The notes under the pieces were generated by a model that was given only the letters and a program-made list of their open reading frames with translations, ran no database searches and was not told where the DNA came from. 64,000 bases of DNA from CAVZTA01 sp963778025 (lineage in GTDB: Bacteria; Chloroflexota; Limnocylindria; Limnocylindrales; CSP1-4), in contig CAVZTA010000002.1 of assembly GCA_963778025.1 (NCBI GenBank), positions 45,986 through 109,985 on the forward strand. Direction: 5' to 3'. Both the position numbers and the translations under genes were made by a program. This document shows positions 38,652 through 47,458 of this stretch, piece by piece (the first letter of the stretch is position 1; each line of letters opens with the position of its first letter).

Positions 38652-40395
38652 GCCGGGTCCTCATCGTCATCCCCGCGCGTGGCGGGAGCCAGCGGGTCCC
38701 GGGCAAGAACCTGCGGACCGTCTCCGGGTTCCCGCTCGTCGGTCGGGCGGCGTGGATCGCCCGCGCCGCGGTCCGGTCCCTGCCCGGTGGACCGCACCTC
38801 GTCGTGTGCAGCACCGACGATGCGGACATCGCCGCGACCGCCCTCGAATGGGGCGCCGACCGGATCGTCGACCGGCCGCCGGAGCTCGCGACGGCCAAGG
38901 CGACGACCGCCGATGCGGTGCTGCACGCGATGGGCGTCGCGGAGGCGAGCGACGGACCGTTCGACGCCGTCGTCCTGCTCCAGCCGACGGCCGTCCTCGT
39001 CGAGCCCAGCGACCTCGCCCGGGCCGCCCAGCGGTTCCTCGCGGCGGACGGGCGCTCGGTGGTGGGGGCGATCGCGACGCATCCGGGGTGGTGGCACCTG
39101 GAGATCGATCCCGAGACCAACGTCATCCTCGACATCCCGCTGCCGGCCACGACGGCCGAGCACCATCTCAGCGGCGCGGTGTACGTCGTGTCGCCGGAAC
39201 GGTTCCGCGCCGATCCGCGCTTCGTCGTCCGGGGCACGTCGCTGGGTTTCGTGCTGCCCGCTGAGCGGAGCGTGGACGTCGACGAGGCCGGCGACTTCGT
39301 CATCGCCGAAGCCTTCGCCTCGGCCCAGGCCATCCCGCCCGTCCCGTTCGGCGACCGGATGCTGGGCGACGGCTCCGTGCTCGTCATCGCGGAGGCCGGC
39401 GTCAACCACGATGGCGACGTCGCGACGGCGCATCGCCTCGTGGACGCCGCGGCCGACACCGGCGCCGACGCGGTGAAGTTCCAGACCTTCGATCCCGTGG
39501 CCATCGCGTCGTCCGGGGCGCCCACCGCCGCGTACCAGCGCGCGGCAGGCGAGGGCGAGGACCAGCAGTCGATGCTCGCCCGGCTCGCCCTGCCGGCATC
39601 CGCCTGGGCGGAGCTGCAGGCGCACGCGCGCGAGCGCGACCTGGTCTTCCTCTCGACGCCGTTCGACGTCGCGTCGGCGCGCCTGCTCGACGAGCTGGAC
39701 GTGCCGGCGTTCAAGGTGGGCTCGGGCGAGCTCACGAACCTGCCGTTCCTGCGCGCGCTCGCCGCGTTCGAGCGGCCGATGCTCATCTCCACCGGGATGG
39801 CGAACCTGCGCGAGGTCGCCGAGGCGCTCGATGCGGTCGCCCGGGCCGGCGACCCGCCGGTCGCCCTGTTCCACTGTGTGTCGGCGTACCCGGCGGCCGT
39901 ACGAGGATGCGAACCTGCGGGCGATCGGGACGCTGCGCGCCGCGTTCGGCGTGCCCGTGGGCTGGTCGGACCACACCCCCGGGATCGAGCTGCCCGTCGG
40001 CGCGGTCGCGCTGGGCGCCGCGATGATCGAGAAGCACCTGACCCTCGATCGGACGGCTGCGGGGCCGGATCATGCGCGCATCGCTGGAGCCCGAGACGTT
40101 CGGCGCGATGGTCGAGGCCATCCGCAGCGTGTCCGACGCGCTGGGCGACGGCGTGAAGCAGCCGGCCGCCGTCGAGCTGCCGGTCGCGGCCGTCGTGCGG
40201 CGGTCGCTCTTCTGGGCCCGCTCGCTGGCGTCGGGGGAGGCGGTGACCGCAGAGGATCTGGTCGCGCTGCGACCGGCGTCGGGGTTGGCGCCGCGGCACC
40301 TGGATCGGCTCGTCGGCGGTCGGACGACGCACGCGGTCACGGCCGGACAGCCGGTCGCGGACCAGGACATCGCCGCGGACCGCGGCCGTTCGTGA
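38648..40395 (+). CDS. Fused CMP-legionaminate synthetase (LegF/NeuA) and legionaminate synthase (LegI/NeuB)
   Basis: One protein carrying two consecutive steps of nonulosonic-acid activation. Residues 1-225 are a NeuA-type cytidylyltransferase: LIVIPARGGSQRVPGKNL, LLQPTAVLV and HHLSGAVYVVSPERF. After a linker of about 18 residues, from ~241, comes a NeuB-type synthase, which condenses phosphoenolpyruvate with a 2-acetamido hexose: VIAEAGVNHDGDVATAHRL, ADAVKFQTFDP, VGSGELTNLPF and GAAMIEKHLTLDR. A C-terminal SAF/antifreeze-like domain follows (RRSLFWARSLASGEAVTAED). The junction between the two enzymes is in an uninterrupted frame. Two extra bases (about 39896 and 40074) break the synthase part; skipping them restores YPAPYEDANLRAI and PDHRASLEPETF and gives 581 residues. 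The start overlaps the previous stop. Confidence 0.85.
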
Positions 40396-41552
40396 CCGAT
40401 CGGCGGGTCGTCGGCGTCCTCACGACCGGGCGCCAGGACTGGGGCATCGTCCATTCGACGTGCGTGGCGATCCGCTCGCACGCGACCCTGTCGCTCCGGC
40501 TGGTCGCGGGTGGGACCCATGGTGCGACGCGACGGCCGCCCACGCTCGACGTGATCCGCGACGACGGCTTCGAGCCCGATGTCGTGCTGCCCTGGGACGA
40601 CGACGCGGCCGACGACGCCGGCTCGGAGGCCGACCGCGGCGCGGCACGCACGCTCGAGGGCCTGGGCGCCGCGCTCCGGGAACACCCGGTCGACGCGCTG
40701 CTGCTGGTGGGGGACCGGTACGAGACCGCCGCGGCGGCGATCGCCGCGACCCTCGCACGGGTCCCGCTCGTCCACGTCCACGGTGGCGAGCAGACCTTCG
40801 GCGCGTTCGACGACGCGCTCCGGAATGCCATCACGAAGCTCAGCCACCTGCACCTCGTCAGCCACGAGGAGCACCGCCGCCGGGTGATCGCGATGGGCGA
40901 GGATCCCGGGGCGGTCCACGTCGTGGGTGCGCCGGGGCTCGATGCGGCCGTCCGTCCGGACCTCCCGGACCGCGCCGCGCTCTCGGCGTGGCTGGACATC
41001 GCGCTCGACCCGCCGGTCGTCATCGTGACGGTCCATCCGGCGACGCTCGAGGACGATCCAGCAGCCGCGGCCCGGGCGGTCGTGGCGGCGATGGACGAGG
41101 TCGACGCCCGCTTCGTGATCACGCTGCCCAACGCGGACCCCGGAGCAGCGGAGGTGCGCGAGCTCCTGGCACGGGCCGCGGCGGCACCCGGTCGTGTCGC
41201 CGTCGAGGCCCTCGGCGAGCGCCGCTACTGGGGGCTCCTCCGGGTCGCCGACGCGATGGTCGGCAACAGCTCGAGCGCGCTCGTGGAGGCACCGGCCGTC
41301 GACCTGCCGGCCGTCGACGTCGGCGAGCGCCAGGCGGGCCGGCGGCGCGAGGCCAACGTCATCGACGCACCCGCGGAGGGCGCCGCCGTCGCCGCCGCGC
41401 TCCGGCGTGCGCTCGATCCGGCGACCCGTGACGCGGTCCGTGCCGCGCACGGACCGCTGGCCGATGGTGCGGCAGGGCACCGGATCGCCGATATCATCGC
41501 CCGATGGCGACCTCCGAGCCCGCCACGCAAGCCGCCGATCCGCCTCGTCTGA
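40392..41552 (+). CDS. legG: Hydrolysing nucleotide-sugar 2-epimerase (LegG/NeuC family)
   Basis: NeuC-family enzyme that hydrolyses the nucleotide and inverts C2. In the legionaminic pathway it turns GDP-2,4-diacetamido-trideoxyglucose into 2,4-diacetamido-2,4,6-trideoxymannose. The 386 residues include VVGVLTTGRQDWGIVHSTC, ALLLVGDRYETAAAAIAATL, VPLVHVHGGEQTFGAFDDAL, IVTVHPATLEDDP and the donor-site AMVGNSSSALVEAPAVDLP. GTG 40392 overlaps the LegF-LegI stop. Because GDP-sugar genes follow in the same operon, LegG is preferred over UDP-GlcNAc-specific NeuC. The 3' end overlaps legH by 49 nt. Confidence 0.85.
   Translation: MTDRRVVGVLTTGRQDWGIVHSTCVAIRSHATLSLRLVAGGTHGATRRPPTLDVIRDDGFEPDVVLPWDDDAADDAGSEADRGAARTLEGLGAALREHPVDALLLVGDRYETAAAAIAATLARVPLVHVHGGEQTFGAFDDALRNAITKLSHLHLVSHEEHRRRVIAMGEDPGAVHVVGAPGLDAAVRPDLPDRAALSAWLDIALDPPVVIVTVHPATLEDDPAAAARAVVAAMDEVDARFVITLPNADPGAAEVRELLARAAAAPGRVAVEALGERRYWGLLRVADAMVGNSSSALVEAPAVDLPAVDVGERQAGRRREANVIDAPAEGAAVAAALRRALDPATRDAVRAAHGPLADGAAGHRIADIIARWRPPSPPRKPPIRLV
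41492..41497 (+). promoter_or_regulatory. Internal -10-like TATCAT ahead of legH, leaderless-type spacing
   Basis: TATCAT lies within the legG coding sequence and ends 6 nt before the legH ATG. It would let the distal five genes be transcribed independently. It may be coincidental, since the bases are also constrained by legG codons. Confidence 0.35.
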
Positions 41553-42244
41553 ACGGACGGCCGCTGGTCGTGATCGGCGGTGGCGAGCACGCCCGGGTGG
41601 TCATCGAGGCGGCGCGCAGCCAGCGCGAGGCGTGGCGGCTGCTGGGCATCGTGGATCGCGATCCGGCGGCGCGGACGACCGCCCTCCTCGATGTGGCGCA
41701 CCTCGGCGACGACGACGACCTGCTCGCGACGCTGTCGATGACCGCGCCCGACGAGCGGCCGTGGCTGATCATCGGGTTCGGCGGCGGGGCAGCCGATGCG
41801 GTGCGACGTGCGGCGGCCGTGGCACGGTTCGGGCAGGGCAGCCGCTGGGCGACGCTGGTGCACGCGACCGCGTGGGTCGCCCCCAGCGCGACACTGGGTG
41901 AGGGAACCGTGGTGCTCGCCGGCGCCGTGGTGAACGCGGGGGCGCGCGTCGGCTGCCACGCCATCCTGAACACGCGAGCCGTCCTCGAGCACGACGTCGT
42001 CATCGGTGACTACGCGAACATCGGGCCGGGTGCGCTGGTGGGTGGTGGCGCGACCGTGGGTGCGAACGCGTTCGTCGCGATGGCCGCCGCCGTGCGCGAC
42101 CACGTGACCGTGGGCCAGGGTGCCACCGTGGGCATGGGCGCGGTCGTCGTCGGTGACGTCGAGCCGGGCCTCACGGTGGTCGGGAACCCCGCACGGGCGA
42201 TCGTGGGCGCTGATGCGCCACGCGCGCGACCCCAGGATGCCTAG
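41504..42244 (+). CDS. legH: NeuD/LegH-family sugar N- or O-acetyltransferase
   Basis: Acyltransferase of the NeuD/PglD family, 246 residues. An N-terminal Rossmann-like nucleotide-sugar-binding domain (PLVVIGGGEHARVVIEAARS) is followed by a left-handed beta-helix of hexapeptide repeats (ATLGEGTVVLAGAVVNAGARV, LEHDVVIGDYANIGPGALVGGG). The catalytic histidine region is NTRAVLEHDVV. In legionaminic synthesis LegH acetylates the 4-amino group made by LegC; a NeuD role is the alternative. It overlaps legG by 49 nt and the next gene by 8 nt. Confidence 0.85.
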   Translation: MATSEPATQAADPPRLNGRPLVVIGGGEHARVVIEAARSQREAWRLLGIVDRDPAARTTALLDVAHLGDDDDLLATLSMTAPDERPWLIIGFGGGAADAVRRAAAVARFGQGSRWATLVHATAWVAPSATLGEGTVVLAGAVVNAGARVGCHAILNTRAVLEHDVVIGDYANIGPGALVGGGATVGANAFVAMAAAVRDHVTVGQGATVGMGAVVVGDVEPGLTVVGNPARAIVGADAPRARPQDA

Positions 42245-43280
42245 CCCCTTCGAGGCGTGCCTCGTTCCCGTCGACGGGACGATCCGGGATGCGATGGCGG
42301 CGCTCGACCGGGCGGCCGGCCGGATCGCGCTGGCGGTGGACGGTGACGGCCGGCTGGTGGGCGTCGCGACCGACGGGGACATCCGGCGGGCGCTGCTCCG
42401 CGGTCGGACGCTCGACGACCCCATCGCGGCCATCGTCACGCGCGAGTACATCGCGATCGACGCCGGCGCGAACCGCAACGACGCGCTGGAGTACCTGCGG
42501 GCACGACGCATCTCCGCGATCCCGGTCATCGACGCCGATCGCCGACCCGTCGGCCTGCATCTGCTCCACGATTTCGTCGACCGGGTGGAGCGCGCCAACT
42601 GGGCGATCGTCATGGCCGGCGGCCGGGGTGTCCGCCTGCGTCCGCTCACCGAGACCGTCCCCAAGCCGATGCTCCGGGTCGCCGGCCGGCCGATCCTCGA
42701 GCGGATCGTGCTGCACCTCGTGGGCTTCGGGATCAAGCGCATCTTCCTCTCGGTGAACTACCTGTCCGAGCAGATCGAGGACCACTTCGGCGACGGTCAC
42801 CGGTACGGCTGCCGCATCGACTATCTGCGCGAGGAGGCGCCGCTGGGCACGGCCGGCGCGCTGGGCCTGCTGCCGGAGCGACCCGCCGATCCCTTCCTGC
42901 TGATGAACGGCGACCTCGTCACGTCCGCCGACCTGGGTGGGCTGCTCGACCGCCACATCGCCTCGGGCGCGTGCGCGACGATCGGCATCCGGCGCTACCT
43001 GCACACGGTCCCGTTCGGGTGCATCGAACGCGACGGCGAGCGTGTCCTGCGCCTCGACGAGAAGCCGACGCTGTCGCGCGAGGTGAACAGCGGCATCTAT
43101 GCGCTCGACCCGTCCGTGCTGGACCTGGTCGCGCCGGGTCGGCCGGTCGCGACGCCCGACCTCATCGCGGCGCTCCTCGATCGCGGCGACCTGGTCGAGG
43201 CCTTCGAGATCGAGGACGACTGGATCGACGTCGGCCAGCGCGAGCAGCTCGCGGCGGCGCGCGAAGGAGAGCACGGGTGA
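42237..43280 (+). CDS. ptmE: CBS-domain sugar-1-phosphate guanylyltransferase (PtmE-like)
   Basis: A 347-residue protein with an N-terminal CBS pair (about residues 10-115; VGVATDGDIRRALLRGRTLD, ISAIPVIDADRRPVGLH) fused to a nucleotidyltransferase (WAIVMAGGRGVRLRPLTET, VPKPMLRVAGRPILE, FLLMNGDLVTS). This CBS-NTP-transferase architecture is that of Campylobacter PtmE, which makes GDP-glucosamine for legionaminic acid. Similar proteins also make GDP-heptose or GDP-mannose derivatives. Its place between legH and legB favours the PtmE role. ATG 42237 overlaps the legH stop; ATG 42213 is possible. CBS domains could allow nucleotide feedback. Confidence 0.8.
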   Translation: MPSPFEACLVPVDGTIRDAMAALDRAAGRIALAVDGDGRLVGVATDGDIRRALLRGRTLDDPIAAIVTREYIAIDAGANRNDALEYLRARRISAIPVIDADRRPVGLHLLHDFVDRVERANWAIVMAGGRGVRLRPLTETVPKPMLRVAGRPILERIVLHLVGFGIKRIFLSVNYLSEQIEDHFGDGHRYGCRIDYLREEAPLGTAGALGLLPERPADPFLLMNGDLVTSADLGGLLDRHIASGACATIGIRRYLHTVPFGCIERDGERVLRLDEKPTLSREVNSGIYALDPSVLDLVAPGRPVATPDLIAALLDRGDLVEAFEIEDDWIDVGQREQLAAAREGEHG

Positions 43281-44290
43281 CCGACGCCCCGACGTCGACG
43301 TCACTGCGTGACGTCCCGGTGCTGGTCACCGGGGCCGACGGGTTCATCGGCAGCCATCTGACGGAGCGGCTGGTCGCCGAGGGTGCCCGGGTCCGCGCGT
43401 TCTGCCTGTACAACTCGCGGGGGTCGGCGGGCTGGCTCGACGAGGTGCCGGCGGCGACACGCGGCGCGCTGGACATCCGCCTGGGCGACATCCGCGACGC
43501 CCGCTTCGTCGAGAGCGCCGTGGCGGGCGTGGAGGTCGTGTTCCACCTCGCGGCGTTGATCGCGATCCCGTACTCGTACGTCGCGCCGGAGTCGTTCCTG
43601 GACACGAACGTGCGCGGCACGCTGAACGTGCTGGAGGCGTCGCGCGCGGCGGGCGTCCGGCGGCTCATCCAGACGTCGACGAGCGAGGTCTACGGGACGC
43701 CGTCCGAGCTGCCGATCCGCGAGACGCATCCGCTGAACGCCCAGTCGCCGTATGCCGCGTCGAAGATCGCCGCCGACCAGCTCGCGCTCTCGTTCCAGCG
43801 GTCGTTCGGCCTGCCGGTCGTCGTCCTGCGGCCGTTCAACACGTACGGTCCGCGGCAGTCGGAGCGCGCCGTCCTGCCCACGATGATCCGGCAGCTCCTG
43901 GCGGGCCGGCGCGAGGTCCGGCTGGGCCGCCTCGATCCGCGGCGCGATCTCACGTTCGTCGCCGACACCGTCGACGGGTTCGTTCGCGCGGCGTCGGCGC
44001 CCGGGATCGAGGGGCGCACGATCCAGCTGGGCACGGGCCGGAGCGAGTCCATCGGGGACCTGTTCGCGCTGGCGTGCCGGCTGCTCGGCGTGGACGCCGT
44101 GCCGGTCCCCGACGCGGCGCGGCTGCGCCCCGACGCCAGCGAGGTGCTGGTCCTCGAATCGGATCCGTCGCTCGCGCGGGAGCTGCTCGGCTGGCGCGCG
44201 ACCACGGCGCTCGAGGACGGGCTTCGGGCCACGATCGACTGGCTTCGGACGCAGCCCGCCTCGGACGAGGTCGAGCGTGTCCAGCTCTGA
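43277..44290 (+). CDS. legB: NDP-N-acetylglucosamine 4,6-dehydratase (LegB family)
   Basis: Extended short-chain dehydrogenase of 337 residues that forms the 4-keto-6-deoxy intermediate, with GDP-GlcNAc as substrate in the legionaminic pathway. It has LVTGADGFIGSHLTERL and the LegB-typical YNSRGSAGWLDEVP. IPYSYVAPESFLDTNVRGTL, STSEVYGTPSELPI and the catalytic YAASKIAADQLALSF follow. It lacks the N-terminal membrane helices of PglF, which supports LegB over a UDP-bacillosamine enzyme. GTG 43277 overlaps the ptmE stop. Confidence 0.88.
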   Translation: MTDAPTSTSLRDVPVLVTGADGFIGSHLTERLVAEGARVRAFCLYNSRGSAGWLDEVPAATRGALDIRLGDIRDARFVESAVAGVEVVFHLAALIAIPYSYVAPESFLDTNVRGTLNVLEASRAAGVRRLIQTSTSEVYGTPSELPIRETHPLNAQSPYAASKIAADQLALSFQRSFGLPVVVLRPFNTYGPRQSERAVLPTMIRQLLAGRREVRLGRLDPRRDLTFVADTVDGFVRAASAPGIEGRTIQLGTGRSESIGDLFALACRLLGVDAVPVPDAARLRPDASEVLVLESDPSLARELLGWRATTALEDGLRATIDWLRTQPASDEVERVQL

Positions 44291-45509
44291 CGGATCGCCC
44301 TCGGCGGCGCCCCGACGGATCCCCCTCGCGGAGCCGACCATCGGCGGCAACGCGGGCCGGTATCTCGACGAGTGCCTCCGGACGAACTTCGTGTCGTCCG
44401 TGGGGCCGTTCGTCACGCGGTTCGAGCAGGAGTTCGCGGCGTTCGTCGGGTCGCGTCATGCGGTCGCATGCGCGAGTGGCACGGCGGCGATCCATCTCGC
44501 GATGCTCGTGCTCGACGTGCCGGCCGGCGCCGACGTCCTCGTGGCCGACCTGACGTTCGTCGCCTCGGCGAACCCGATCACCCAGGTCGGCGGCCGGCCG
44601 GTGCTCGTGGACGCGGAGCCGCGGACGATGAACCTGGATCCTGCGCTGGTCGTGGGGGAGCTGGAGCGTCGGGCCGCTCTTGGCTTGGCGCAGCCGGCGG
44701 CCATCGAGGTCGTGCATCTCCTGGGCCATCCCGCGGACGTGGAGCCGATCGTGGCGGCGGCGGACGCGTTCGGCGTCCCGGTGGTGGAGGACGCGTCCGA
44801 GGCGCTGGGCGCGACGTGGACGAGCGGGCCGTTCGCCGGGCGCCAGGTCGGGACCGTCGGGCGGGTCGGCTGCTTCAGCTTCAACGGCAACAAGCTCATC
44901 ACCACGGGTGGCGGCGGGATGCTCGTGACCGACGACGCGGAGCTCGCCCGGCGCGCGAAGCACCTCTCGACCCAGGCGCGGCTGCCGGGCCGGGCATACG
45001 ACCACGACGAGGTCGGCTACAACTACCGGCTGCCGAACCTCTCGGCGGCGCTGGGCGTGGCACAGCTCGAGGAGCTGCCGTCGCTGCTCGCGGCGCGCCG
45101 CCGGATCGCCGCCCGCTATGACGCCGCCATCGCGGGCGTCCCCGGGCTGGTCCCCGCGCCGCGCGCCGCCTGGGCGGAACCGTCGTTCTGGCTCTATACC
45201 GCGGCCCTGGCGCCGGATCGTTCCGCGGGCGCCGGCGCGCTTGCCGCCCGGCGCGACGCGATCCTGGACGCGCTCGCCGCGGACGGCATCGAGGCCCGCC
45301 CGATCTGGACACCGCTCCACCGCACGCAGCTCTACGCATCAGCAGCCAGGCTCGGCGGCGACGTGGCGGACGACCTGTTCGCCCGTGGCTTCAGCCTGCC
45401 GTCCTCGTCGAGCCTCAGCGAGGCCGACCAGGACCGCGTGATCGATGGCCTGAGGCGCGCGCTCGATGGGCAGCGCGAGGGCACCGCCGGGGTCACCGCA
45501 GCCCGGTGA
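44277..45509 (+). CDS. legC: LegC-family 4-aminotransferase (PLP)
   Basis: DegT/DnrJ/EryC1 aminotransferase of 410 residues that aminates the 4-keto sugar made by LegB, using glutamate. The LegC-type signature CFSFNGNKLITTGGGGMLV contains the PLP lysine intact, in contrast to the DegT-fold protein at 21.3 kb. Also present are ACASGTAAIHLAMLVL, VEDASEALGATW and GYNYRLPNLSAALGVAQL. GTG 44277 overlaps legB by 14 nt. It is the last gene of the operon; the 66 bp before the next promoter box have no convincing terminator. Confidence 0.9.
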   Translation: MSSSDGSPSAAPRRIPLAEPTIGGNAGRYLDECLRTNFVSSVGPFVTRFEQEFAAFVGSRHAVACASGTAAIHLAMLVLDVPAGADVLVADLTFVASANPITQVGGRPVLVDAEPRTMNLDPALVVGELERRAALGLAQPAAIEVVHLLGHPADVEPIVAAADAFGVPVVEDASEALGATWTSGPFAGRQVGTVGRVGCFSFNGNKLITTGGGGMLVTDDAELARRAKHLSTQARLPGRAYDHDEVGYNYRLPNLSAALGVAQLEELPSLLAARRRIAARYDAAIAGVPGLVPAPRAAWAEPSFWLYTAALAPDRSAGAGALAARRDAILDALAADGIEARPIWTPLHRTQLYASAARLGGDVADDLFARGFSLPSSSSLSEADQDRVIDGLRRALDGQREGTAGVTAAR

Positions 45510-45575
45510 TCCAACCAGGCATCAGGGGTCGGCCGTACCGGACCTCCGTCCCAGGGGCTTCCCGGGGGCATGCGC

Positions 45576-45581
45576 TACCAT
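45576..45581 (+). promoter_or_regulatory. -10-like TACCAT upstream of the parvulin foldase
   Basis: TACCAT lies 73 nt before the chosen ATG 45655 and just upstream of other in-frame residues with no family similarity. It contains an in-frame ATG (45580) that would be upstream of the expected transcript start, which supports the later ATG. Confidence 0.35.
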
Positions 45582-45654
45582 GCCTCCCCGCACCAGCGCC
45601 CCGGGCTCGTCATGGCCCGCGACCGGCGCATCGATCACCGGAGTCCCCGAACAG

Positions 45655-47433
45655 ATGACCTTCCGCGCTCGACCGTCGGGCGTCCGTCACCGCACCGACA
45701 GTGACCGCGGCGACCGACGCAACGCCCTGATGAACCTGGGCTTCACGATCGTCGTCGTCGTCGCCATCCTCCTGCTCGTCATCGCCGCGGGATTCAGCTG
45801 GTTCAACGACCATCTCGCGCCCGCCGCGACCGTCGATGGGCAGACCATCAGCAAGGACGCCTACGTCCAGCGCGCCAAGATCGACGCCTTCCGGATCGAG
45901 CTCCAGGAGCGGGCCATCCGCACCCGTCGCGCTCAGGGGACGATCCGCGACGACGATGCCCAGACGCAGCTGTCGCTCCTCAGCCAGCAGAAGCAGAACC
46001 TCGACTCGCTCGTCCTCGAACGGCTCATCGACGCCGACATCCAGGCCAAGCTCGCGGCCCAGGAAGGCGTGACCGTCACCGACGCCGATGTCGACGCCAA
46101 GCTCACCGAGGAGGCGACCACCCCGGAGCTCCGCCACGCGTGGGCCATCGAGGTCGAGCCCGAGATCAGCGACGGTGCGACCGAGGCCACCCAGGCCCAG
46201 AAGGACGCCGCCAAGGCCAAGGCCGAGCAGGCGCTCAAGGACCTCCAGGGCGGCAAGAAGTGGGAGGACGTCGCACGCGCCGTGTCGACCGGCGACACGA
46301 AGGAGCAGGGCGGCGACCTCGGCTTCACCGAGAAGGAGTCCGCCGGCCTCGACACCGCCTTCGTCGACGCCCTCTTCGCCGCCTCGCAGAACGAGCCGAC
46401 CAAGGTCATCGAGGGCGAGGACGGCACCTACCGCATCGGGCGCGTCACCGACATCGTCGCCCCGGTCATCGACCCCGCGTTCCAGCAGGTCGTGCAGGAC
46501 AAGGGCATCTCGCTCGCGGCCTTCCGGGACGTCCTGCGTGCCGATGTCATCCGGGACCGCCTGAACGACACGATCACCGCGCGCGTGAAGCAGCCCGGGC
46601 CGCAGCGCCACGTGCTCGAGATCTTCCAGCCGGCCGCGACGATCGGCGACGACGGCGTCGACCCCGAGACGAAGACGAACGCGATCAAGACGAAGCACAT
46701 CCTGTTCGCCCCGAACGACGACCCCAGCGCCGCCGCCGACCTGCCCGCCGACGATCCCGCGTGGAAGAAGGCCGAGGAGGATGCGCGCGCCGCCTACGAC
46801 ATCGTCAAGGCGGATCCGACGAAGTGGGACGAGGAGGCCAAGAAGGGCGATGACGGCACCGCCACTTCCGGCGGCAAGCTGCCGTACTTCGCGCCGGAGG
46901 ACGCGGCGGCCGGCAACCTCGACAAGTCGTTCGGTGACGCGATCTTCAAGTCGGGTCTGCAGCCGGGTCAGATCCTCGAGCCGATCAAGAGCAACTTCGG
47001 CTGGCACGTCATCCAGATGTGGCATCGCCCGACCGACTTCGATTGGGCGAACACGCTCAAGAGCGAGGCGGAGGCGGGCACCGACTTCGGCCAGCTCGCG
47101 AAGGACAACAGCGAGGACCCGTCGGCGGCGAAGAGCGGCGACCTCGGCTGGGTCGCCAAGGGCCAGCTGCCCGAGCTCCTCGACGCGACCGTGTTCGGCA
47201 CCGACATCGGCAAGATCGGCGTCCCGCTCGCCATCCCGCGCAACAGCCCGGCCTCGGCGGCCGAGGCGGGGACCTACCTGTTCAAGGTCCTCGAGGAGCA
47301 GACCCGGGCGCCCGACGGCGACCAGCTCAAGACGCTCGAGCAGACCGCGTTCTCGACGTGGTACGCAGAGCAGAAGCTGAAGTCCAAGATCACCCGCGAC
47401 GTCACCGCGAGCCAGAGCGGTCTGACCCAGTAG
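45655..47433 (+). CDS. Membrane-anchored peptidyl-prolyl cis-trans isomerase with three parvulin modules (SurA/PrsA-like)
   Basis: Extracytoplasmic foldase of 592 residues. An N-terminal transmembrane anchor (LGFTIVVVVAILLLVIAAGF, about residues 24-45) precedes a SurA_N-like chaperone region (ATVDGQTISKDAYVQRAKI). Three parvulin-like units follow: around residues 160-260 (WEDVARAVSTGDTKEQGGDL), 340-465 (KTKHILFAPNDDPS to SNFGWHVIQMWHR) and 465-560 (FGQLAKDNSEDPSAAKSGDL). Only the second keeps the usual KTKHIL entry strand, so it may be the active one. It probably folds exported proteins such as the secreted hydrolases nearby. The next gene follows after 25 bp. Confidence 0.88.
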   Translation: MTFRARPSGVRHRTDSDRGDRRNALMNLGFTIVVVVAILLLVIAAGFSWFNDHLAPAATVDGQTISKDAYVQRAKIDAFRIELQERAIRTRRAQGTIRDDDAQTQLSLLSQQKQNLDSLVLERLIDADIQAKLAAQEGVTVTDADVDAKLTEEATTPELRHAWAIEVEPEISDGATEATQAQKDAAKAKAEQALKDLQGGKKWEDVARAVSTGDTKEQGGDLGFTEKESAGLDTAFVDALFAASQNEPTKVIEGEDGTYRIGRVTDIVAPVIDPAFQQVVQDKGISLAAFRDVLRADVIRDRLNDTITARVKQPGPQRHVLEIFQPAATIGDDGVDPETKTNAIKTKHILFAPNDDPSAAADLPADDPAWKKAEEDARAAYDIVKADPTKWDEEAKKGDDGTATSGGKLPYFAPEDAAAGNLDKSFGDAIFKSGLQPGQILEPIKSNFGWHVIQMWHRPTDFDWANTLKSEAEAGTDFGQLAKDNSEDPSAAKSGDLGWVAKGQLPELLDATVFGTDIGKIGVPLAIPRNSPASAAEAGTYLFKVLEEQTRAPDGDQLKTLEQTAFSTWYAEQKLKSKITRDVTASQSGLTQ

Positions 47434-47458
47434 GTCGCACTCCGCGACGGGAGACGGA

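Noticed and set aside
36564..40395. Programmed +1 frameshifting as the explanation of the breaks in the GT-B and LegF-LegI genes
   Set aside because: No shared slippery codon, stop codon or stimulatory element is visible at the sites, and three breaks in one gene would make expression very inefficient. Kept only as an alternative in the findings.
45510..45575. Possible terminator after legC (GGTCGG/CCGGACC and CCCAGGGG/CCCGGGGG pairs)
   Set aside because: The arms are imperfect and no T-tract follows; too weak to call.
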